A stretch of DNA of 64,000 nt from Rachycentron canadum (taxonomy: Eukaryota; Chordata; Actinopteri; Carangiformes; Rachycentridae). Position 1 is the stretch's first letter. Every line of letters starts with the position of its first letter. The position numbers and the translations under genes are program-made. Below are positions 54,201-58,775 of this stretch, in pieces. The stretch lies in NCBI GenBank assembly GCA_038496675.1, contig CM076668.1, positions 4,138,627 to 4,202,626 of the forward strand, in the 5' to 3' direction. The notes beneath the pieces are model-generated. The model was not told the DNA's origin and ran no database searches. It was given only the letters and a program-made list of their open reading frames with translations.

Positions 54201-57200
54201 TGTGTGCTTTAAACCGCCATGAGAATCTGCCTGCTGACACACCTGAACTTCCTCTCCATACAGTCAGTTTAAACACACAGTATGTTTACCTGTCACAGCA
54301 GGATTTATCATCGCACTCAACATCACTCTGCACAGAGAAGCAGAGGAAGATAAATGTGACACATCAATGGTTCACCTTTAGCATGATCACAGGGCTCAAC
54401 CTCTTAAGCCAGCGCTATTGTTAAGAAGGCAAAAACGAAATGCAGCTCAATCCCTCTTTGCATGATGAATACAAGTTACTTTTAAGCAAAGTTTGCATGT
54501 TTTGACTTGAAGCTCAGAGATTTTTGTCTGATCAAACCTGCTGAGCAAAAACAGACGCACTTCACTAAAACTTTTCCAACTGTCCGATCTGTAAAAACTG
54601 TTACTACTGAGTTTAAAATGACACTTTTAACATTTTACATCTCTAGCAGTTTCCGAAGTAACTGCCTCTTCCTCTGAGTCCTGACATCCCCAGTGTGAGA
54701 GGAGGTGACTGGGAGATTAATCCCATGATCTCCATTCCTTTCTTTTATTTGAACAGCTGCTCAAGATCTCAGCTCCACTTCACACCTGCAGGTGGTTCAG
54801 ATGCTGCTGGCTGCAGCCTCAATCCCAGACAACTAACAAATGACAAAGTATGCACAAAGCACACATCAAAGTGTTTGCAGATTGTTCTTTTTGCTCCGCA
54901 TTTTTAGAGACAGAGCTGCTGTGAAATCCTCCCACTGAGTCAAAGAGTGATGGAGTCTCCAGAGTACAAGTGATGGAAAAGAAGCGCCTGCACAATGTAA
55001 CACGATCACAGATCAGGTTTGTTGCTCACAAATTCACAAACTAACATATTTTTTCGGTTCCTCACAACATGGAGCTGTTTGTCCTTTTTCTGCTCCACCT
55101 ATAGGGAAGTAAAGTGATGGCAGCAATAATGAAAACCTGTAGATTTGTCCACACAGGCCAAGAACCTAACACCTTAACACCTTTTGGCAATAATTGTAGA
55201 GCTACTGTTGTTCTGATGTTTTCTTTCTCTATATGTGTGTGTGGTTTTTAGATTTTAGGTTCGGGGGACCACTCATAAGGAGAAGCTGGAAAATTAACCA
55301 CTAAACGTCTGGTCCAACATATCAGTCTTGGGCCCAGTCTGTCCCATAAACTTCAACATCTGGCCAGGTCCTGTTGATTATCCTCTGGTATTGACTGACA
55401 GCTGAAAGATTTTCTTTGTGTGGACTAGAATTGATCCAGATGACTGAGTAGCATCTGACAATCATGCTGTGTATGGGCCAGATTCAAACCATAGAAACTA
55501 CATACTGGGCCAGAATAAAACAAGCATGTCTGTATCTGCTGGTGCAAACAGCTGCTGTTACTTTTCTTACTTATTGAGCATATATAGCGGTGCAGGTGCC
55601 ACTGTAGCTGAAACTGCTGACCTTGCATCTAACTATTAGCGTGATATCTAGACCTGGCTACTTTACTGTGTTTCTGTTTTGTCCTGTTACTGTTTCTGCA
55701 TGGTGAAGCCTGGCCTGTGGCTGAACTCTGGATCCAGGTCGTGGAGGAGCACACAGCCGGGCTTTGATCAACGAAGCACCTCACAGCTCACTTACACTCC
55801 TGTGGTCGAGGGGCTGCAGGTCAGGTACAATAATACCAGCTTATAAATCATATCAGAGACGTGATTGTTGTCAGATAATTACACTGAGGAGATGATTGTT
55901 GACATTATAAACACAGTGGAGGGTTTCAATGCCAGTCATTGTCCTGTTGGGGCTGATTGAAATACCTGACATAGTTGGACCACAGTAACAGCAGATCAAA
56001 GACAACATGAACTATGATTAAGCAAAGAGACATGAACTCAGTATTATCAGTAGATCAGCAGGATTCCTTTCAATTTTGCACTTTTCAAATTTATCATGAG
56101 ATGAAACACACACAAAGACACAACGTGTTGTATGTTCAATGATGACCCACATGTAGCTTCATCAAAGGAGAAGACCACACACAATTTTTCATGTCCTTCA
56201 TGTACGTGTGCGCGTGTGTTACACGTGTATATGGGTGTGAAAACACAGAGCGAGACAAGAACAAGAGATCAGACCAGCGTCATCGAAAGAGCCATCATGA
56301 AGTTCTCACTGTGCCATCTACAGCAGTAGCATGACATATTGGATAAATGTAGTTATTTTTGAAATGGTTTTCAACCTTTATGTCATGTGATCCCTTTCAA
56401 AGAAATATATGAGGGTATATATGGTTGCAAATATGTCTATGGGCTGTGAGGGGTTGAATAATCTCAGATTGCTTCATTTCAATAATTTTCATGTAAAGTG
56501 GTGAAATTAACTTATTTGTTACCAATAATGGTAAAGATAACAGAAAAGGCTAAAACTTTAGTGGAGAATTTGGTTTTGTCCTGTTTCGCAACCCAGAGAT
56601 CATCTCAGGAGCCTACAGATTTATCCTGGATCCATCCTGGACAAGACCTCAGGTTGGGAACAATCAGAAACTAGTGACATTAATGAGCCATAGACTCCAT
56701 ATGACTTATTAAGGAGGTCAAGTGGTTAGTTTAGTTCTCATAAATGTCTCAATCACCAGGAAACACTTTATTCTTTTAATGTTTGGAATTAAAACAAACC
56801 GTATTTTTCCTACTAGGATTAATATGACTGCAAACTACTAATTGTTTTAGATTTCATTAACTCTAAAACTTGGTCATCCTTCAGCCAGTACTTGGCGCTG
56901 AGCAGCACTGTGCCTGGTGGCAGTGTGGGCCTCAGAAAAAGTTCAAGACCAGGCAAAGTTATAGTAACAAGCTATGACACAGTTTGATGCCCACCAATCA
57001 GAATGAAGCCTAGAGAACGCAACAGTGTAAACTAAGTTAAAGTTTGCGGTGGTGGGTTTCCCCGTTCTTTGTGTCCCTGCTTGCCTTATAGATACAGGGT
57101 CCACGGTGAAGCATACCCTATAATACACTTTGTGAAAATAGGAAGCATTAGCATGCTAACTAGCAACATAGCATGCAAAACAGTGCTGCTTCGCAACTTG

Positions 57201-57619
57201 ATGCAATCAGTTGGTGGCATTTCCCACAGTAGTGTTGGTTTTAACATGTGCAATGTTAAATGTTTCCTTTGCCCTTTAATTAAAGTTTGAACGACTTTAA
57301 AGACTGAGCGAAGGCAAGCAACTCGATAGCTATTTCATCCAGAGCACCCATGATCTTCAACGGGACAGCCAGAGCCAATTGTCTCACTTTTGGTCTAAAC
57401 GTTCAGTAACATGACAAGGAAAATTCAAGAAGGCTAAGAGTAGACAGCCACATGAGCTGCTCTAGGAGGTTGTACGTAGTGTTAGCATGCTAATGTGTTC
57501 ACATAAAGCAAACATATATTTAACCTACACGTTCTCAGCTGTACCTTGAATCTGTTTGCCAGCCATTGCTTTTGCCTTTTCAGCCTGTCTGATGGTTGTC
57601 TGTGTTTGCATTCTTCTGC

Positions 57620-57669
<50 letters not shown>

Positions 57670-58191
57670 ACAGAGGCTTGTGTATGTGTATCATTGTCAA
57701 CCTTTTAAAACAGGTTTACTAAAAGCTTGGACCCTAAGAGCTGCTTTTACCCAGAAACACAGACAACTGATGAAAAAAATCTAAAATGTGACACTAAGAA
57801 ACGTACAAGCTGTACGAGCACAACAGTGACCAAAAAACAATGATCTCATACACTCTGGCTCCCCCTGTTGAATGAAGGGCACCTCTTTTACAGAGCTGTG
57901 GGCCTGTAGCGAGGAGGGGCCCAGGTCCTGTTACAGTCATACAGCATGGTGGAGACACAGTGACAGACAGAGACCAGGTCTGCAGAATGAAGGAGAGGGA
58001 AAGCTCATGTACAGAGCAACAGAATAAAGATGGAGAAAGAGAAAGGTAATGAGTGAGAGAAAGACAGTGGAAGAGGAGGGGCAGAGGAGGAGAGGCAGGT
58101 TTCTTACATGTGCCAGGGGTCTGCTGTGCAGAGCGATGGTGGGTCTGTACTGGTGGAAGTCAGTCTGGATCACACACACTCTCTTCTCCAT
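13230..58191 (-). CDS. class II muscle-type myosin heavy-chain rod (headless form), 24 exons
   Basis: The product is the alpha-helical coiled-coil tail of a sarcomeric-type myosin II, which dimerises and packs into thick filaments. Rod exons run from 50452 down to 13230 and join without a stop or frameshift, about 1,144 residues. With the proposed first exon (58191-58108) the total is about 1,172. Recognition rests on family blocks: [98 protein letters not shown]. The region equivalent to the assembly-competence domain ([20 protein letters not shown]) is intact. Exon borders follow the vertebrate MYH rod pattern. The C-terminus carries about 50 extra non-helical residues. No motor, lever arm or IQ exon lies within 13.5 kb upstream. 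The sequence looks more like invertebrate muscle myosin tails, and possibly MYH16, than fast/cardiac vertebrate tails. I leave the symbol blank. The rod is certain; the headless start is inference. Confidence 0.85.
13383..13864. other. myosin last intron
   Basis: This 482-bp intron is AT-rich next to the terminal exon and holds a perfect RFX-type palindrome at 13777-13790 (listed separately). Confidence 0.7.
13777..13790. promoter_or_regulatory. perfect palindromic X-box (RFX-type) motif
   Basis: GTTGCCATGGCAAC is a 14-bp perfect palindrome matching the RFX consensus GTNRCC(0-3)RGYAAC. It lies in the last myosin intron. Function is inferred from the motif only. Confidence 0.4.
13865..14011 (-). 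CDS. myosin rod exon 23 (end of coiled coil)
   Basis: Forty-nine codons, [20 protein letters not shown] to GSFGKGYSS, phase 0-0. [10 protein letters not shown] is the classic penultimate block of muscle myosin rods. The helix probably ends at [12 protein letters not shown]. Acceptor gttgttacag, donor gtgagt. Confidence 0.94.
14099..14299 (-). CDS. myosin rod exon 22 (light meromyosin)
   Basis: Sixty-seven codons, [20 protein letters not shown] to YKRQVEEA, phase 0-0. It holds the first part of the assembly-competence-like segment. Acceptor ctgtgcag, donor gtacgt. Confidence 0.94.
14428..14598 (-). CDS. myosin rod exon 21 (light meromyosin)
   Basis: Fifty-seven codons, [20 protein letters not shown] to [10 protein letters not shown], phase 0-0. 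It contains [15 protein letters not shown], matching RLDEAENLAMKGGKK. Acceptor ggtgtcag, donor gtacga. Confidence 0.94.
14686..14811 (-). CDS. myosin rod exon 20 (light meromyosin)
   Basis: Forty-two codons, [20 protein letters not shown] to AKKAGCE, phase 0-0. It aligns with NQKKKLEADLSQLQTEVEE. Acceptor gttgttcag, donor gtaaac. Confidence 0.92.
14884..15087 (-). CDS. myosin rod exon 19 (light meromyosin)
   Basis: Sixty-eight codons, [20 protein letters not shown] to KYGDLNNQ, phase 0-0. [20 protein letters not shown] aligns with [20 protein letters not shown]. Acceptor ctgtcccag, donor gtgaga. Confidence 0.92.
15174..15366 (-). CDS. myosin rod exon 18
   Basis: One base finishes arginine, then [20 protein letters not shown] to [11 protein letters not shown]. 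It contains the conserved [15 protein letters not shown] (family: LKKKMEGDLNEMEIQ). Acceptor ccactgtcag, donor gtgtga. Confidence 0.92.
15612..15715 (-). CDS. myosin rod exon 17
   Basis: [20 protein letters not shown] to EEEAEAV plus two bases of an arginine codon. Acceptor ttgtccag, donor gtattt. It matches [20 protein letters not shown]. Confidence 0.92.
15716..16504. other. myosin intron with LINE relic
   Basis: This 789-bp intron contains a C-run/A-run near 15952-15968 and an antisense reverse-transcriptase fragment (16117-16266). Confidence 0.7.
16117..16266 (+). mobile_element. LINE reverse-transcriptase fragment (CR1/L2/Rex1-like), truncated
   Basis: On the + strand the frame at 16120 reads [20 protein letters not shown] and, after a short spacer, [12 protein letters not shown] before a TAA. 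VPQGSxxGPxLF and (Y)xDD are reverse-transcriptase motifs of non-LTR elements common in fish. The catalytic box is YSDD and only about 50 residues remain. It is inserted antisense to the myosin gene. Confidence 0.8.
16505..16641 (-). CDS. myosin rod exon 16
   Basis: Two bases finish glutamate, then [20 protein letters not shown] to LEESEAALE. It matches the EEIADLTEQIGE.GKSIHELEK block. Acceptor tatgacag, donor gtacat. Confidence 0.94.
16669..16697. repeat. (TTA)n microsatellite
   Basis: A perfect trinucleotide run about 28 bases outside the acceptor side of myosin exon 16. Confidence 0.9.
16935..17071 (-). repeat. dispersed repeat family 1, copy c (truncated), abutting a splice donor
   Basis: Read on the - strand: tgaagccaatgctgaagagc, the ctaatgaccatca block, then the attgaagtctatggg block. 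The first base of homology lies only about four bases inside the intron after myosin exon 15. Confidence 0.75.
17073..17289 (-). CDS. myosin rod exon 15
   Basis: [20 protein letters not shown] to RRENKAYQ plus one base of a glutamate codon. It matches the ALDKKQRNFDKVL...ELFKLKNAYEE block. The donor is gtaaatt; a family-1 repeat begins within a few bases of it. Confidence 0.93.
17375..17507 (-). CDS. myosin rod exon 14
   Basis: One base completes lysine, then [20 protein letters not shown] to EELCMDLEK. It contains [16 protein letters not shown], invariant across muscle myosins. Acceptor gtgtcacag, donor gtagag. Confidence 0.94.
17594..17790 (-). CDS. myosin rod exon 13
   Basis: [20 protein letters not shown] to HTDELEET plus two bases of a lysine codon. 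It matches the ALQSARHDCDLLREQYEEE...DELEEAKK block. Acceptor ttttgtcag, donor gtgcgt. Confidence 0.93.
17893..18008 (-). CDS. myosin rod exon 12
   Basis: Two bases finish aspartate, then [19 protein letters not shown] to KKQLDEEVK. It matches the SRQLEEKE..SQLTRGK block. Acceptor aacgcag, donor gtcggt. Confidence 0.92.
18009..18830. other. myosin intron (822 bp)
   Basis: AT-rich, with an (ATA)n tract near 18123-18146. No other feature seen. Confidence 0.65.
18831..18948 (-). CDS. myosin rod exon 11
   Basis: [20 protein letters not shown] to LAKNRLT plus one base of a split aspartate codon. Acceptor gcactgcag, donor gtacac. The preceding 90-bp intron (18949-19038) is open in the same frame. 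Confidence 0.88.
19039..19284 (-). CDS. myosin rod exon 10
   Basis: Eighty-two codons, [20 protein letters not shown] to [10 protein letters not shown], phase 0-0. The leading methionine is internal. Acceptor tgatcaacag, donor gtcagg. Confidence 0.93.
19285..20639. other. myosin intron with family-1 repeat
   Basis: It contains family-1 copy d (about 19372-19712) and AT-rich unclassified sequence. Confidence 0.65.
19372..19712 (+). repeat. dispersed repeat family 1, copy d
   Basis: Runs from ggccaatgctgaagagc through gtcagattgtattgaagtct and cctaatgagtttat to cagctcacaaaccaatgggt. It lacks part of the central block seen in copy b. Confidence 0.8.
20640..20726 (-). CDS. myosin rod exon 9
   Basis: Twenty-nine codons, [20 protein letters not shown] to AGGVTASQ, phase 0-0. 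It matches the family block [20 protein letters not shown]. A GT repeat (transcript sense) ends 12 bases upstream of the acceptor. Confidence 0.93.
20739..20765. repeat. (CA)n microsatellite at acceptor of myosin exon 9
   Basis: In transcript sense it is a UG repeat ending about 12 bases before the AG, standing in for a pyrimidine tract. Confidence 0.9.
21491..21615 (+). mobile_element. tRNA-derived SINE, degenerate
   Basis: An A-box-like gcggctcaggaggtag (21498-21513) and a B-box-like GGTTTGATTCC (21545-21555, one mismatch to GGTTCGATTCC) are spaced as in a tRNA promoter. The text closely resembles a high-copy teleost SINE that continues with agatactgaaccc. Internal deletions are visible. 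Confidence 0.7.
23478..23585 (-). mobile_element. possible tRNA-derived SINE
   Basis: On the - strand, ggtccacctggtggagcaca (A-box region) is followed about 50 bases later by gggttcaatttc (B-box-like) and ccctttgctgtatgtcat, typical of fish SINEs. Degenerate. Confidence 0.45.
24784..24845. repeat. (GT)n followed by an 11-G run, next to myosin exon 8 donor
   Basis: GT repeat 24784-24832 and G11 at 24835-24845. In transcript sense the intron reads donor, 23 bases, C11, then a long CA repeat. Confidence 0.93.
24869..24925 (-). CDS. myosin rod exon 8 (57 bp)
   Basis: Nineteen codons, [19 protein letters not shown], phase 0-0. This is a hallmark invariant block of muscle myosin rods. Acceptor gtcttcag, donor gtatgg. 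A C-run and a CA repeat (in transcript sense) begin 24 bases past the donor. Confidence 0.93.
25835..25955. repeat. A-rich low-complexity repeat
   Basis: Runs of A with acaaacaaac steps, beside cgttaactgaaacaaaaata. The latter resembles a dispersed A-rich repeat common in fish genomes. Confidence 0.55.
27002..27037 (-). CDS. candidate alternative first exon of the myosin rod (12 codons)
   Basis: On the - strand, caccATGG (near-perfect Kozak) opens [12 protein letters not shown] and ends at CAT|gtgagt, a strong donor. The phase is 0, exactly what exon 8 (24925) needs. Splicing would give a rod of about 860 residues starting [18 protein letters not shown]. There is no transcript support, so it remains a candidate. 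Confidence 0.35.
28291..28700. other. possible non-autonomous DNA transposon end
   Basis: caggggtgggtctagaaaat at the left looks like a hAT-type terminus (CAGGGGTG...). I could not identify the matching inverted end, so class and extent are uncertain. The open frame across it (28358-28678) matches no family I know. Confidence 0.25.
30160..30206. repeat. (CA)n microsatellite
   Basis: About 23 CA units. Confidence 0.97.
30822..31210 (-). repeat. dispersed repeat family 1, copy e
   Basis: On the - strand it has the family order: ccaacgctgaaatact, tcagattgtgttgaag, cctaatgagtttatggtctc, ggtcagatccacccctcact, then aagatggccgagagacaaat and acaaactggaggc. It lacks the ctaatgaccatca block. Confidence 0.8.
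32728..32818 (-). CDS. myosin rod exon 7
   Basis: One base closes the split codon, then [20 protein letters not shown] to KSKELQ. Acceptor ctcgctgcag, donor gtcagt. It matches KELEFEMSNLQSKIEDEQAL of the family. Confidence 0.9.
32819..34479. other. myosin intron (1.7 kb)
   Basis: A short GT repeat near 33385-33402 and a G-run at 33600-33607. No gene or named repeat recognised. Confidence 0.65.
34480..34619 (-). CDS. myosin rod exon 6
   Basis: [20 protein letters not shown] to GLEDLLK plus two bases of a split arginine codon. Acceptor tacgctgcag, donor gtcagt. It matches the LEGSLEQEKK...RAKRKLEGD block. Confidence 0.9.
34620..36390. other. myosin intron (1.8 kb)
   Basis: Contains family-2 copy a (about 35265-35700). 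The remainder is AT-rich. Confidence 0.65.
35265..35700 (-). repeat. dispersed repeat family 2, copy a
   Basis: It starts at tttaaaggtccatacagtc and shares tattcagaaactgagc, actttgtgatgtcac, ctgaaatctgctttattttt and gagctccagagagaagcctg with the 62-kb copy, in inverse orientation. Confidence 0.75.
36391..36474 (-). CDS. myosin rod exon 5
   Basis: Twenty-eight codons, [19 protein letters not shown] to MQAED, phase 0-0. It matches the family block DDLQAEEDKVNTLTK. Acceptor cgacagcag, donor gtaagt. Confidence 0.92.
36475..38731. other. myosin intron (2.3 kb) with 21-bp direct repeats
   Basis: Two identical 21-bp words lie at 36496-36516 and 37465-37485. No coding feature seen. Confidence 0.65.
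36496..37485. repeat. segment bounded by 21-bp direct repeats
   Basis: atgtctgagcctgggccgca plus c occurs at 36496-36516 and again at 37465-37485. The flanks differ. Whether this is a target-site duplication or an internal duplication is unresolved. Confidence 0.6.
38732..38836 (-). CDS. myosin rod exon 4
   Basis: Thirty-five codons, [12 protein letters not shown] to KEHLVELSQ, phase 0-0. Acceptor cccctctccag, donor gtgaga. Confidence 0.9.
38837..40114. other. myosin intron (1.3 kb)
   Basis: No repeat family or coding block recognised. Confidence 0.65.
40115..40342 (-). CDS. myosin rod exon 3 (S2 region)
   Basis: Seventy-six codons, [17 protein letters not shown] to [10 protein letters not shown], phase 0-0. 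Acceptor gaactccag, donor gtagga. It corresponds to the S2 stretch with the AEERC..L motif of sarcomeric myosins. Confidence 0.9.
42589..42792 (-). other. unidentified candidate protein-coding exon
   Basis: On the - strand, acceptor cccaccatcag and donor GTGG|gtaact bracket 204 bases, a symmetric phase 1-1 exon open throughout. The frame reads [16 protein letters not shown], then [20 protein letters not shown], then [20 protein letters not shown] and LAAV. The acidic low-complexity stretch followed by [15 protein letters not shown] looks like real protein. I do not recognise the family, and no partner exon was found. Its phase does not fit the flanking myosin exons (both phase 0). It could be a captured or retained fragment of another gene, or chance. 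Confidence 0.35.
42978..43006. repeat. (CT)n microsatellite
   Basis: ctctct run with one CG interruption. Ser/Leu-rich frames over it are artefacts. Confidence 0.9.
43790..44138 (+). repeat. dispersed repeat family 1, copy f
   Basis: Blocks in order: gaagccaagagtcttaaacc, ctaatgaccatcagtgagcg, gtcagattgtattatattga, cctaatgagtttatagtctc, ggtcagatccacccctcact. Confidence 0.8.
45596..45960. repeat. teleost-type dispersed repeat (caaaggtcag family)
   Basis: Phrases such as tcaaaggtcagaggtcgagg and cctgatcacaagccaagc resemble the fish repeat built on gaccttgacctttgacc words. Strongly diverged. Confidence 0.4.
46780..47225. repeat. teleost-type dispersed repeat (aatatctcaacaactatta family)
   Basis: Three successive modules begin with (c)tcaacaactattaaatgga-like text and continue with tttggtacagatattcatgg. 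This resembles a repeat that is abundant in fish genomes. A C-run sits at 47199-47208. Confidence 0.55.
49270..49460. repeat. teleost high-copy repeat (ggggaggaagaaac family)
   Basis: ctttatagggtaagatcaag...cacttgacaacactggggaggaagaaac...actcgactcagggtgggagt matches the layout of a common fish repeat (aagcactttggcgacagtgg / aggctcagggagggcggcc). Diverged. Confidence 0.6.
50273..50452 (-). CDS. myosin rod exon 2 (start of the coiled coil)
   Basis: Sixty codons, [13 protein letters not shown] to EVSSKYRA, phase 0-0. Acceptor tgtttccag, donor gtaagt. [17 protein letters not shown] aligns with the first rod heptads after the invariant head-rod proline of sarcomeric myosins. The 5' border falls at the head-rod junction. 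Confidence 0.88.
50458..50496. repeat. (CA)n tract at acceptor of myosin exon 2
   Basis: In transcript sense it is a UG-rich repeat ending about six bases before the splice AG. Confidence 0.85.
51039..52216. repeat. imperfect inverted repeat, about 1.2 kb
   Basis: The left arm from 51039 (catcactgtgactttcagac) is the reverse complement of the right arm ending at 52216. Shared blocks include gacagtataataaac(c/t)atactg, ctcgacctgctgt, aactgaaaacttcctccacc and aaacccagatacaagaa. Homology continues inward more weakly through gacctttgacctttaa words to about 51470 and 51790. Confidence 0.8.
53267..53520 (+). repeat. dispersed repeat family 2, copy b (3' part)
   Basis: Shared blocks: cagatttcagataaacacaa, gacatcacaaagtcacagaa, ggctcattttctgaatacag, ctttatactatatgggccct. 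Confidence 0.75.
57622..57667. repeat. (GT)n microsatellite
   Basis: About 23 units. Confidence 0.97.
58108..58191 (-). CDS. myosin rod exon 1 (candidate start exon, 28 codons)
   Basis: The ATG at 58191-58189 lies in aggATGg (A at -3, G at +4), a strong Kozak context. An in-frame TGA lies just upstream (58203-58201). The peptide begins [12 protein letters not shown] and ends HSRPLAH; it is not part of any myosin head I recognise. The donor is CAT|gtaaga. The exon ends in phase 0, as needed to join the rod exon at 50452. This is a prediction from context only. Confidence 0.5.
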
Positions 58192-58193
58192 CC

Positions 58194-58214
58194 TCACTGC
58201 TCACAGACGTCCAT
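58194..58214 (-). other. short upstream ORF before the candidate start
   Basis: ATG at 58214-58212 in agcATGg context encodes six residues (MDVCEQ). Its TGA ends two bases before the proposed main ATG. If this is the 5' leader, the uORF would dampen initiation or feed reinitiation. Confidence 0.35.
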
Positions 58215-58284
58215 GCTGTCTTCACCCAAGCTGACTCTGGGGAGGAAGGAAAGTGTGTGTGTGTGCTGTCTTGAGGCAGAGGGA

Positions 58285-58285
<1 letters not shown>

Positions 58286-58357
<72 letters not shown>

Positions 58358-58522
58358 TGAGAGACAGAGAGAGCGAGAGAGGGAGAGGGAGAGGGTGTGT
58401 AAGTGTATGTGAAAGTGTGTTACGCCTGTTACCTGACTGTGGGATGAGCAGGAGGGAGGCAGAGAGAGGGAGGTGACGAGCAAAAAGAAAACACGAACGA
58501 GCTTGAACAGCCCCCCAACCAT

Positions 58523-58595
<73 letters not shown>

Positions 58596-58660
58596 CTCCC
58601 TCCTGCCTAAAGCCACACCACTATCTGACAACACAGGGAGACAGACTGCTCTCTCTCTCA

Positions 58661-58727
<67 letters not shown>
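58286..58727. repeat. cluster of dinucleotide repeats: (GT), (CA), (CT), (CA)
   Basis: GT 58286-58356, CA 58525-58593, CT about 58649-58680, CA 58681-58727. The GT and CA tracts are mutually complementary and could pair as a hairpin. Long His/Thr or Cys/Val frames here are artefacts. Confidence 0.95.
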
Positions 58728-58729
<2 letters not shown>

Positions 58730-58730
58730 A

Positions 58731-58775
58731 ACCTAAACTAAACCTAACCCTAATCCAAAATCTACTCCTAACCCT
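58731..58775. repeat. degenerate telomere-like (CCTAA)n
   Basis: taacctaaactaaacctaac and cctaatcc words follow directly on the CA tract. Only a few units, diverged. Confidence 0.5.

Larger units (their letters stand above)
50453..58107. other. intron between candidate start exon and first rod exon (7.7 kb)
   Basis: It contains a GT (transcript sense) tract at the exon 2 acceptor, an imperfect inverted repeat (51039-52216), family-2 copy b (about 53267-53520) and a GT repeat (57622-57667). No myosin head or neck block was found in the - frames. Confidence 0.65.

Noticed and set aside
58160..58661. Long open frames of Cys/Val, Thr/His repeats (also at 318-606, 4799-5034, 24738-25028, 30065-30250, 57482-57700)
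   Set aside because: They are translations of CA/GT microsatellites with no other protein signal.
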